This document shows, in pieces, positions 9,441 through 16,971 of a stretch of DNA of 64,000 bases (the stretch's first letter is position 1; the number at the start of each line of letters is the position of its first letter). The stretch lies in contig OY760517.1 in NCBI GenBank assembly GCA_963663615.1, positions 3,410,001 to 3,474,000 on the forward strand. The letters run 5' to 3'. A program made the translations under genes and the position numbers. The DNA comes from G963663615 sp963663615 (GTDB lineage: Bacteria > Bacteroidota > Ignavibacteria > Ignavibacteriales > Melioribacteraceae). The notes beneath the pieces are model-generated. The model did not search any database, was not told the DNA's origin, and saw only the letters and a list, made by a program, of their open reading frames with translations.

Positions 9441-11054
9441 ATGGAATCCCGCTCTAAAACAAGGGAGAAAATTTTAGATGAAATTCAGGAATTATCATTA
9501 CGGCTAAAATCTCTGGAAAATAATTCATCTGTTACTCCTGTAAATAGCAATAAAACTTTTTCAGGTGGAAAGTATGGCAAGAAGCCTTATCTCGATATAT
9601 TTATTAAGTTAATTCCTACCCTTGCATTTATATCCTTTTTGGCAATGTTGATAATGGCTTTCTATGAAGTTGCCAAACAAAGTTTGATTCCTCAAATATC
9701 AATTTTGGCATCGCATATTATTACTATTGGGTTTTCCGGACTGGTTGCTCCGGTTGCAGCTTATTATGTTTTGCGTAAATTTGAAATGCTGAGACGTGAA
9801 GTTGAGAGGGAAAACCAGTATAAACTAATTAGTGAAAAGGAATTACAGCGATACAAGGATGAGCTTGAGTTGCGGGTTAAGGAACGTACTTCACAGCTGC
9901 ATTCAACTAATCAACGCTTAAGAGACGAGATTGAGCTTCATAAAAAAACCGGAAACGCTTTACTTAATATTGAGAAGCGGTATAAGCATTTATTTAAAAA
10001 ATCTCCGGTCGGAATATTTAAATATGATCATGATTTTTATATTACCGAGTTTAATGACAAGTTTGTTGAATTAGTTGATCTTGAACCAGCTGAAATTAAA
10101 AAAATAAATCTCCTACATCTTTCCGATAAAAGAGTGATGCCAGCATTAAAAGGTGCACTTAAAGGTGAAGAGGTAAATTACGAGGGAGCATTCAGGATTC
10201 TTGAGAACAGCAATGAATATCTTATTTCCATTAAGGTTGCACCTCACTACGATGAGAGTCAGGAAATTAGTGGTGGTATTGCAATAGTGGAAAATATATC
10301 GGAACGCAAAAAAACTGAGGATAATTTACTGAAAGCCAAAGAAGAAGCCGAAAGATCAAATAATCTAAAATCGGAGTTTCTTGCTTCAATGTCTCATGAA
10401 ATCCGTACCCCAATAAATACTATTCTAAGTTTTAACTCGCTTATTAAGGAAGAGGTACAGGATTTTGTTAATGAGGATTTGGCTATTTCGTTTGATCACA
10501 TGGAAAAAGCCGGGAAAAGGATTATAAGAACTATTGATCTTATACTAAATATGTCGGAGTTACAAACAAATACATTCGACTATCAACCTCGTATGCTCGA
10601 TCTTTTTGGTGATATACTTAAAAACGTGTTCCATGATTACAGAAAAGAAGCTATTGTTAAAGGTCTTGATTTTAGATTACTTAATGAGATTACAGATACT
10701 AAAATAACCTGCGATGAGTATTCACTAAAACAAATATTCGGTAACCTGGTTGATAATGCAATAAAATATACTACTGAAGGATTTGTTGAAATAAGGATTA
10801 CTACATTTGAGGGCAAATTGACTGTTGAAATAGAAGACAGCGGAATTGGTATTTCAAATGATTATAAAAAACAGCTATTTACTCCTTTTTCGCAAGAGGA
10901 ACAGGGCTATACCAGGAGGTTTGAAGGTAACGGTCTTGGACTTGCACTGGTTAAGGAGTATGTTGATATTAATAATCTTGAGATTTCTTTTACAAGTAGC
11001 AAAAATGAAGGTTCAACTTTTAGAGTCCTTTTTCCTAACAATATGAAAATTTAA
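9441..11054 (+). CDS. Membrane-bound sensor histidine kinase with PAS domain (paralogue 2)
   Basis: The N-terminal 150 residues repeat the plan of the upstream kinase: a basic segment, two membrane helices with a loop 'SLIPQISILASHIITIGF', then the coiled coil 'ELRVKERTSQLHSTNQRL'. A PAS domain follows (about 175-290, 'FKKSPVGIFKYDHDFYI'). The HisKA domain has His319 in 'FLASMSHEIRTPINTILS', and the HATPase has 'GNLVDNAIKYT', 'IEDSGIGISND' and 'GNGLGLALVKEYV'. The two kinases are probably a tandem duplication in which this copy gained, or the other lost, a PAS domain. They are co-transcribed (6-base gap). No cognate regulator is nearby. Confidence 0.92.
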   Translation: MESRSKTREKILDEIQELSLRLKSLENNSSVTPVNSNKTFSGGKYGKKPYLDIFIKLIPTLAFISFLAMLIMAFYEVAKQSLIPQISILASHIITIGFSGLVAPVAAYYVLRKFEMLRREVERENQYKLISEKELQRYKDELELRVKERTSQLHSTNQRLRDEIELHKKTGNALLNIEKRYKHLFKKSPVGIFKYDHDFYITEFNDKFVELVDLEPAEIKKINLLHLSDKRVMPALKGALKGEEVNYEGAFRILENSNEYLISIKVAPHYDESQEISGGIAIVENISERKKTEDNLLKAKEEAERSNNLKSEFLASMSHEIRTPINTILSFNSLIKEEVQDFVNEDLAISFDHMEKAGKRIIRTIDLILNMSELQTNTFDYQPRMLDLFGDILKNVFHDYRKEAIVKGLDFRLLNEITDTKITCDEYSLKQIFGNLVDNAIKYTTEGFVEIRITTFEGKLTVEIEDSGIGISNDYKKQLFTPFSQEEQGYTRRFEGNGLGLALVKEYVDINNLEISFTSSKNEGSTFRVLFPNNMKI

Positions 11055-11217
11055 TGGAATTTTCATAACCTGCCATATGTTTACTTTTCTAACTGATTAA
11101 TTTTTAGTTGATAATAATAGGATTTTTCTGTTTTACTGCACCCAAACCAGATTATTATTATCATATAGTTAATCTTATTTAGTAAACTATGTTATTAACA
11201 TTTCACTAAAGAAAAAC

Positions 11218-14200
11218 ATGAAAGAGAAAAATATAAGCGATTACCATAAGGAATTATTTGATCATTTTGGATATAATTACGGTTTTGTAGCGGATCTGTT
11301 GGAGAAATATTTCGAGGACCCAACATCTTTATCTGAATACTGGCAAAACTACTTTGGAAACCTGACTGCAGGAAACGGGGAAGCCGCTAAACAGGTAAAA
11401 CAAAATAGCACTCCCAGAAAAGCTACCATAAAAAAAGAAAAACCCGTAGCATCTTCCTTTGAAATTTCAGATGATGATGAAGCCCAGTTGGTAACAGGTA
11501 TTAGTGCCAAGATTATCGAAAATATGGATAACTCTTTAACAATGCCTACTGCTACTTCACTTAGAACTATTTCGGTTAAATTACTCAGTGAAAACCGCCG
11601 AATTATTAATCAGCATCTTAAAAGAATGACAGGCGGAAAAGTTTCATTTTCAGCACTTGTTGCTTTTGCATTGGTTCAGGCTACAAGAGAGTACCCTAAT
11701 GTAAACAATTCCTTTGCAGTTATTAGTGGCAATCCCAATATTATCAAGAAAAAGCATATTAATCTTGGTATTGCTGTGGATACAGTGCGTAAAGATGGTA
11801 CCAGAATACTGATAGTTCCAAATATTAAAAAGGCTGACAAGCTTAATTTTAGTGAATTTGTTGATGCATATAACCAACTTGTGTTTAAAGCAAAAAATAA
11901 TAAAATTGAACCCTCCGATTTCCAGGGTACAACGCTAACGCTTACTAACCCGGGTGGTATTGGTACTGTTTCTTCTAATCCAAGACTCATGACTGGACAG
12001 GGTGCTATTATTGCAGTTGGGGCAATTGATTACCCGGCAGAGTTTAAGGCAATGCATGATACTGCTCTTGCTAATTTTGGTGTAGGTAAGGTAATGAATA
12101 TTACCAGTACCTACGACCATCGTATAATTCAGGGTGCAGAAAGTGGCGAATTCCTTAAGAAAATTGATGAGTTGCTTTTGGGTGGCGACAGCTTTTATGA
12201 CAAAATTTTTGAAGACCTGTATATTCCGCAAAAACCGGTTGGCTGGGGATTAGATACTTCTACTCGCCGTGAAGGTATGATTAGGGACAGGGAAAGAATT
12301 GAAAAACAGGCTAAAATTCTTCAGTTAATAAATATTTACAGAGTGCGTGGTCATCTTATTGCCAATCTTAATCCCCTTTCAAATGAAGCACAATATCATG
12401 AAGAGCTGGACCCTTCCAATTATGATTTAACTATTTGGGATTATGACCGCTATTTTATTAGCAACATTCAGGGACTTGAAACCGGAAGTTTAAGAGAAAT
12501 TCTTGATATTCTTCACCAAACATATTGCGAAAAGATTGGTGTGGAGTACATGCATATTCAGAGTCATAAAGAAAAACTATGGTTACAGGAGCAGATGGAA
12601 CCCGTTAGAAATACTCCAAACTACTCCGAGGTGCAGAAAAAAAGAATACTTGAGAAGTTAATTATAGCCGAAGGATTTGAGCATTTTCTTCACACCCGTT
12701 TTATTGGGCATAAAAGATTCTCGCTTGAAGGTTCGGAAACTGTAATCCCCCTACTCGATCATCTACTGGAACTTGCCTCAAGCGAAAATTTTGATGAAGT
12801 ATTTCTGGGTATGGCTCACCGTGGCAGACTTAATGTTCTTTCGAATATTATTGGTAAAAGTTACGAAAAAATATTTTCTGAATTTGAAGAGGATATAGAC
12901 CCTGAATCTCCGCAAGGTACGGGTGATGTAAAATATCATCTTGGTGCATCCGGTGAATATGATACCCTTGGCGGAAAAAAAATCAAGGTATCTGTTGCTT
13001 CAAATCCAAGTCACCTTGAATGGGTAAACCCTGTGGTTGAAGGTATTGTACGGGCAAAACAAAGACGCAAAAAGGATAGAACTTTCAGCACAACCTTACC
13101 TGTGCTTATTCATGGTGACGCCGCATTTGCAGGTCAGGGCGTGGTTGCCGAAACGTTAAATCTTTCGCAGCTTAAAGGTTACAGAACAGGTGGTACAATA
13201 CATGTAATTATTAATAACCAGATTGGTTTTACTACCGCACCTGAAGATGCTCGTTCATCACCATATGCAACTGATGTTGCCAAAATGGTACAGGCTCCAA
13301 TATTCCATGTAAATGGTGATGATCCCGAATCATCACTCTGGATTACCGAGCTTGCTTACCATTATCGTAATACATTCCACAAGGATGTTGTAATTGACTT
13401 ATTTGGCTACAGACGACATGGGCATAACGAAGGCGACGACCCTGTATATACCCAGCCACTTATGTACAAGGAAATAAAGGCTCATCCCTCAGTTCGCGAA
13501 ATTTACGAAAGCAAGATGGTTGACCAGGGGCATATTTCAAAAGATGATGCGGAAAAACTTAATAAGGCGATTTACGATAAACTGGATAAGGCTCTTAAGA
13601 GTAGCAAGAGAAGTAAACAAACATTTGTTCCCGACAGACCATTTGCCCTGAATGAAGAAGTGTTGAAAGATCAGGTGAAGAAAAGCGAAACAAAAGTACC
13701 AATCGAAACATTGTCTCAGGTTGTTCGCGGGTTAACAACATTTCCTGACAAATTTACTCTTAATCCGAAATTAAAGAAACATAACGCCAAGCGTAAAGAG
13801 TTGCTTACCGGTAACGCCCGAATTGATTGGGCATTTGGTGAGGCACTTGCTTTTGGTACTTTGTTGATGGAAGGTTTTCCGGTAAGGTTGAGCGGACAGG
13901 ATAGTGCACGTGGTACGTTTAGTCAGCGTCATCTTATCATGACCGATATGAATACTGGTGAAGATTTTGTTCCGCATAATAATATTACTGAAGATCAGGC
14001 ATATATTGAACCTCTCGACAGTTTGCTTTCCGAAGCTGCTGTTATGGGCTTTGAATATGGTTACAGTGTTGCTGATCCATACACCCTTACTATGTGGGAG
14101 GCTCAGTTTGGTGATTTTGCCAACTCTGCTCAGGTAATTATCGATAACTTTATTGCACCAGGTGGAACAAAATGGCAGGTTCCTTCCAATCTAATATTGC

Positions 14201-14847
14201 TTTTGCCGCACGCACAGGAAGGTCAGGGACCGGAACATAGTAGTGCACGAATTGAGCGTTATCTGGAGCTTTCGGCTGCAAATAACTGGTATGTTGCCTA
14301 TCCAACAACACCGGCTCAATATTTCCATTTACTTAGAAGACAGATTCATGACGAATTTGAGATACCGGCTGTGGTATTTACTCCCAAAAGTCTATTAAGA
14401 TTACCTGATGCACGTTCCCCAATAAACGAATTTACCGAAGGTAAGTATCAGGAAATTATTGATGATGATTCCATCACTAACAGGAAGAGTGTTAAGAAGG
14501 TAGTGTTAACAAGTGGTAAAATATATTACGATCTGGTAAAATACCGTAACGCTAATGGTATTGAGGACTTCCCGATTGTAAGGGTTGAACAGTATTATCC
14601 GTTTAATGATGATTTACTACTTAATATACTTAAACAATATCCTAATGCAAGAACAATTAACTGGGTTCAGGAAGAACCGGAAAATATGGGTGCATGGCGA
14701 TTTATACAGGCACACTTGCTTAACATATTACCAAAGAGTAAGAGGGTTAAGTATATTGGCAGAGAAGCTAGTCCTTCTCCGGCAGCGGGTTCAACCAAGT
14801 TATATTTAGCCACCCAAGATAAATTGCTTAAACAGGCATTTAAATAA
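11218..14847 (+). CDS. kgd: Kgd-type 2-oxoglutarate decarboxylase/dehydrogenase: E2 acyltransferase fused to E1
   Basis: TCA-cycle enzyme acting on 2-oxoglutarate with thiamine diphosphate. Unlike the usual ~930-residue SucA, this 1209-residue protein has a short E1 N-terminal segment ('KYFEDPTSLSEYWQNYFG', residues 25-45), then an E2 catalytic domain at about 105-330 ending in 'STYDHRIIQGAESG' (catalytic His301). The TPP-dependent E1 follows, with 'GMAHRGRLNVL' and His632-Gly-Asp in 'IHGDAAFAGQGV', plus 'FGYRRHGHNEGDDP'. No lipoyl domain or 'K' swinging arm is seen, as in mycobacterial Kgd, which uses separate E2 lipoyl domains. The gene stands alone; no sucB or lpd is in the window. It is followed by a hairpin at 14858-14881. 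The domain order is directly visible; the exact reaction (dehydrogenase complex or decarboxylase/carboligase) is not. Confidence 0.93.
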   Translation: MKEKNISDYHKELFDHFGYNYGFVADLLEKYFEDPTSLSEYWQNYFGNLTAGNGEAAKQVKQNSTPRKATIKKEKPVASSFEISDDDEAQLVTGISAKIIENMDNSLTMPTATSLRTISVKLLSENRRIINQHLKRMTGGKVSFSALVAFALVQATREYPNVNNSFAVISGNPNIIKKKHINLGIAVDTVRKDGTRILIVPNIKKADKLNFSEFVDAYNQLVFKAKNNKIEPSDFQGTTLTLTNPGGIGTVSSNPRLMTGQGAIIAVGAIDYPAEFKAMHDTALANFGVGKVMNITSTYDHRIIQGAESGEFLKKIDELLLGGDSFYDKIFEDLYIPQKPVGWGLDTSTRREGMIRDRERIEKQAKILQLINIYRVRGHLIANLNPLSNEAQYHEELDPSNYDLTIWDYDRYFISNIQGLETGSLREILDILHQTYCEKIGVEYMHIQSHKEKLWLQEQMEPVRNTPNYSEVQKKRILEKLIIAEGFEHFLHTRFIGHKRFSLEGSETVIPLLDHLLELASSENFDEVFLGMAHRGRLNVLSNIIGKSYEKIFSEFEEDIDPESPQGTGDVKYHLGASGEYDTLGGKKIKVSVASNPSHLEWVNPVVEGIVRAKQRRKKDRTFSTTLPVLIHGDAAFAGQGVVAETLNLSQLKGYRTGGTIHVIINNQIGFTTAPEDARSSPYATDVAKMVQAPIFHVNGDDPESSLWITELAYHYRNTFHKDVVIDLFGYRRHGHNEGDDPVYTQPLMYKEIKAHPSVREIYESKMVDQGHISKDDAEKLNKAIYDKLDKALKSSKRSKQTFVPDRPFALNEEVLKDQVKKSETKVPIETLSQVVRGLTTFPDKFTLNPKLKKHNAKRKELLTGNARIDWAFGEALAFGTLLMEGFPVRLSGQDSARGTFSQRHLIMTDMNTGEDFVPHNNITEDQAYIEPLDSLLSEAAVMGFEYGYSVADPYTLTMWEAQFGDFANSAQVIIDNFIAPGGTKWQVPSNLILLLPHAQEGQGPEHSSARIERYLELSAANNWYVAYPTTPAQYFHLLRRQIHDEFEIPAVVFTPKSLLRLPDARSPINEFTEGKYQEIIDDDSITNRKSVKKVVLTSGKIYYDLVKYRNANGIEDFPIVRVEQYYPFNDDLLLNILKQYPNARTINWVQEEPENMGAWRFIQAHLLNILPKSKRVKYIGREASPSPAAGSTKLYLATQDKLLKQAFK

Positions 14848-14857
14848 ATTTTATAAT

Positions 14858-14881
14858 ATGGCGGATTACCCAATCCGCCAT
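14858..14881 (+). terminator. Perfect hairpin after kgd
   Basis: ATGGCGGATT (14858-14867) and AATCCGCCAT (14872-14881) pair perfectly around an ACCC loop, 10 bases after the kgd stop. The following T content is low, so it may slow or protect the 3' end rather than act as a strong intrinsic terminator. Confidence 0.6.
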
Positions 14882-14910
14882 GTATTTGCTCGAATTGCCT
14901 ATTGCTGGCT

Positions 14911-15030
14911 TTTCCTTTAAGGAGTTGTCCTTAAAGGCAGTGTATATAGTTTTGTGGTTGAAGAGTAACTGCTTCGCAGTAATAATTCGTTTCGTTGTAT
15001 TAGTGCTACACAAGAGTAATCGCTACGCGA
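14911..15030. repeat. Intergenic repeat block B, copy 1
   Basis: Matches 31057-31179: a CTTTAAGGA/TCCTTAAAG hairpin, then 'GGCAGTGTATATAGT', 'AAGAGTAACTGCT', a CGCAGT segment, 'CGTTTCGTTGTATTA', and 'GCTACACAAGAGTAATCGCT' with only scattered differences and small indels. An inverted fragment of the same block lies at 768-791. Here block B precedes block A, while at 31 kb it follows it. Confidence 0.75.
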
Positions 15031-15041
15031 TATGTAAAACC

Positions 15042-15061
15042 GGCAGGAGAATACTCCTGCC
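15042..15061. repeat. Perfect GGCAGGAG/CTCCTGCC palindrome
   Basis: Eight-base perfect stem with loop AATA; the twin at 30589-30608 has loop AAAA. Both lie shortly upstream of a copy of repeat block A (about 90 bases here, 23 bases at the other copy). Confidence 0.75.
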
Positions 15062-15147
15062 CTACCAACTAATATGGTTTGTCTATCCTCATTATAGTCC
15101 CGGAGAGACGACATATCTGTAGATACCTGACGAACAAAATAATAATA

Positions 15148-15430
15148 GCTCCGGCGGAGCGACTTGTGGGTTTACCTGCCATGAAACGTTGCCAGAGGGT
15201 TGCCAACCTACAAAACCCGGATAGCGTGTTTTGAAATGACATCAAGTATTTTGCGTTTAGAAAATCTAGATGAATTGGTGTTAAGCGGAATATGATGTTT
15301 GAGCAACGGAGTTGTGAGTTTCATATTCCGTAACTAATTCATATGGATTTTTAGCTAAATACTTGATGTCTTGATTTTCTTTGCAACTTTCTTGTATCAA
15401 GTTTACCCGCCATGGAGGGCAGAAGAAAGT
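15148..15430. repeat. Intergenic repeat block A, copy 1 (283 bp, contains a 131-nt nested hairpin)
   Basis: Aligns without net length change to 30632-30914. It opens with GCTCC/GGAGC (a small hairpin in this copy), contains the GGCAG-type motif near 15191, and holds a nested hairpin at 15239-15369. Stems from outside in: ACATCAAGTATTT (15239) with AAATACTTGATGT (15357), ATGAATT with AATTCAT, CGGAATATGA (15286-15295) with TCATATTCCG (15321-15330), and CAAC (15304) with GTTG (15311). After the hairpin comes a 61-bp conserved tail. The 77-codon minus-strand frame across it is not supported as a gene (see rejected items). No known family is recognised. Confidence 0.85.
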
Positions 15431-15743
15431 TGGGCTACTTATTAATACTAATAAATATTCGTTTAGATGTTTATATTCCAGCGTATAATTTTTCGGCAAA
15501 AGAAGCCGCATCAAATGGTTGGAATTAAAGTGGGACAGGAAACTTTCGAAATTTCGCAGGTTTGAATAATAATTATGCCCCTCCCCCGGAGCTTTTTGTT
15601 TGTTTTGTTTTATTATTTTCTATAAACATTTCGTCCCTCGCGGAACTTTAATTAGGGTATGGAGATGCGAAATACACAACACATGAGTAATCCGATAACG
15701 CGATATCTAAATGTTGACAGGAGGCTACCAACCAACGAAAACT

Positions 15744-15861
15744 GCCAACCCAATAACAAGATAGTTTTAAGACACAAAACCTCGGAAGTTAGGAAAACTT
15801 CGGAGGTTGAGTAGTTGTACCTTTTAAAATTAGTAAGGGCGACCCATTTAGAATCGCCCTT
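15744..15861. repeat. Intergenic repeat block C, copy 1 (118 bp, two hairpins)
   Basis: Aligns without net length change to 31235-31352. It has two stem-loops: AACCTCGGAAGTT against AACTTCGGAGGTT (one mismatch), and AAGGGCGA against TCGCCCTT (8 bp, loop of about 11). The last arm lies 53 bases downstream of the kdsB stop, so it could act as that operon's terminator region. Confidence 0.8.
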
Positions 15862-15891
15862 GTAAAATTTTACCTGTCCATAATAGGTATA

Positions 15892-15909
15892 GCTGATTAG
15901 CTAATCAGC
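15892..15909. other. Perfect 18-bp palindrome at the 3' end of the kdsB operon
   Basis: GCTGATTAG followed by CTAATCAGC is a perfect palindrome five bases beyond the kdsB stop codon (minus strand). There is no T-run after it. It may be a processing or protein-binding site; function unknown. Confidence 0.5.
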
Positions 15910-15914
15910 AAAAT

Positions 15915-16676
15915 TTAATTCTCTTTTATGTATCTTTCGTAATACATGCGAGCTTGTTCGAGGTCTTTTTGGGTATCAACCGAAAGGCTTTCCATTTCGG
16001 TAGTAACGATCTTGATACGCATACCATGCTCAAGCATACGTAATTGTTCCAGCTTTTCTACAGCTTCAAGATCAGTAGGCTCAAGCTGGGTAAATTTTAA
16101 TAATGCATCCTTACGGTAAACGTATAAACCGATATGCTTGTAACAGTCAGCCATCTGTATGCGTTGAAGATTATTTTTGGCTTCCCTTACAGCGGGTATT
16201 GGTGAGCGGCTAAAATACATTGCCATATTGTTGTAATCAAAAACAACTTTTGGTATGCTGGATGATTTATATTCATCAACACTCATAATTTTTTTTGCAA
16301 GAGTTGATACATGAATAGATTCGTCAAACAATAGTGGCTCAATAGCCTCATCAATCATTCTACCCGGAATAAAAGGCTCATCCCCCTGAATATTTACAAC
16401 AATTTCGGTATGTTCAAGATTTTTGGCAACCATTGCAATACGGTCGGAACCGGTTGGTACCTCAGTAGGAGTCATTACAGCTTCCGCACCAAAAGCTTTT
16501 ACAACATCGTAAACCTTTGTATCGTCAACAGCAATAATAACATTATTTAGAAGTCTTGATTTTTTTGCACTTTCCCAAGTCCACTGTATCATAGGTTTGC
16601 CACCAATATTGGCGAGTGGTTTACCCATTAGACGGGAAGAAGCAAATCGGGCGGGAATAATTCCGGTTATATTCAT
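15915..16676 (-). CDS. kdsB: 3-deoxy-manno-octulosonate cytidylyltransferase (CMP-Kdo synthetase)
   Basis: Activates Kdo with CTP for lipopolysaccharide inner-core synthesis in the cytosol; it implies a Gram-negative outer membrane. The 253 residues match the family. Visible motifs: N-terminal nucleotide-binding 'IIPARFASSRLMGKPLANIG', 'EVPTGSDRIAMV', 'VVNIQGDEPFI', and 'CYKHIGLYVYRKDALLKF'. It starts two bases after gatC and is the last gene of a three-gene operon. The palindrome at 15892 and repeat block C follow it. Confidence 0.96.
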   Translation of the reverse strand: MNITGIIPARFASSRLMGKPLANIGGKPMIQWTWESAKKSRLLNNVIIAVDDTKVYDVVKAFGAEAVMTPTEVPTGSDRIAMVAKNLEHTEIVVNIQGDEPFIPGRMIDEAIEPLLFDESIHVSTLAKKIMSVDEYKSSSIPKVVFDYNNMAMYFSRSPIPAVREAKNNLQRIQMADCYKHIGLYVYRKDALLKFTQLEPTDLEAVEKLEQLRMLEHGMRIKIVTTEMESLSVDTQKDLEQARMYYERYIKEN

Positions 16677-16678
16677 AT

Positions 16679-16969
16679 TTACCTTTTAATTACACGTGGA
16701 ACCTTAAAGTGTTCATCATCTGCTGAAGGAGCATTTTTAAGAGCATCGTGTGTTTTAACTGACTCTCTCCGTTTGTCCTCTCTCATAAAACCCTCCATTT
16801 CAAGCGGGTGGGAAAGTGGCTCAACATCAGATGTATCAAGCTCATTCAGCTTTTCAACATATCCTAATATATCATTCATTTGCCCGGTGAAGTTTTCAAT
16901 TTCGTCTTCACTGAATTTTAGGCGGGCAAGAGTTGCAATCTTTTTAACTTCTTCTTTACTTACGCTCAT
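16679..16969 (-). CDS. gatC: Glutamyl-tRNA(Gln)/aspartyl-tRNA(Asn) amidotransferase subunit C
   Basis: Small scaffold subunit of the GatCAB complex that converts misacylated Glu-tRNA(Gln) or Asp-tRNA(Asn). The 96 residues have the family pattern: 'MSVSKEEVKKIATLARLKFS' at the start, 'LNELDTSDVEPLSHPLE' in the middle and a C-terminal 'DEHFKVPRVIKR'. gatA and gatB are not in the window, so the complex is encoded at separate loci. It lies two bases after the VWA lipoprotein gene and two bases before kdsB. Confidence 0.95.
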   Translation of the reverse strand: MSVSKEEVKKIATLARLKFSEDEIENFTGQMNDILGYVEKLNELDTSDVEPLSHPLEMEGFMREDKRRESVKTHDALKNAPSADDEHFKVPRVIKR

Positions 16970-16971
16970 AA

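Noticed and set aside
15281..15514. 77-codon minus-strand frame across repeat block A
   Set aside because: The frame lies over the hairpin and runs past the block's edge into sequence that is not shared with copy 2. Substitutions between copies mix silent and changing positions, and no ribosome site is seen. Structure explains it better.
14848..15914. Possible CRISPR array in the 1-kb gap
   Set aside because: The repeats are single long blocks, not short regularly spaced units, and no cas gene is in the window.
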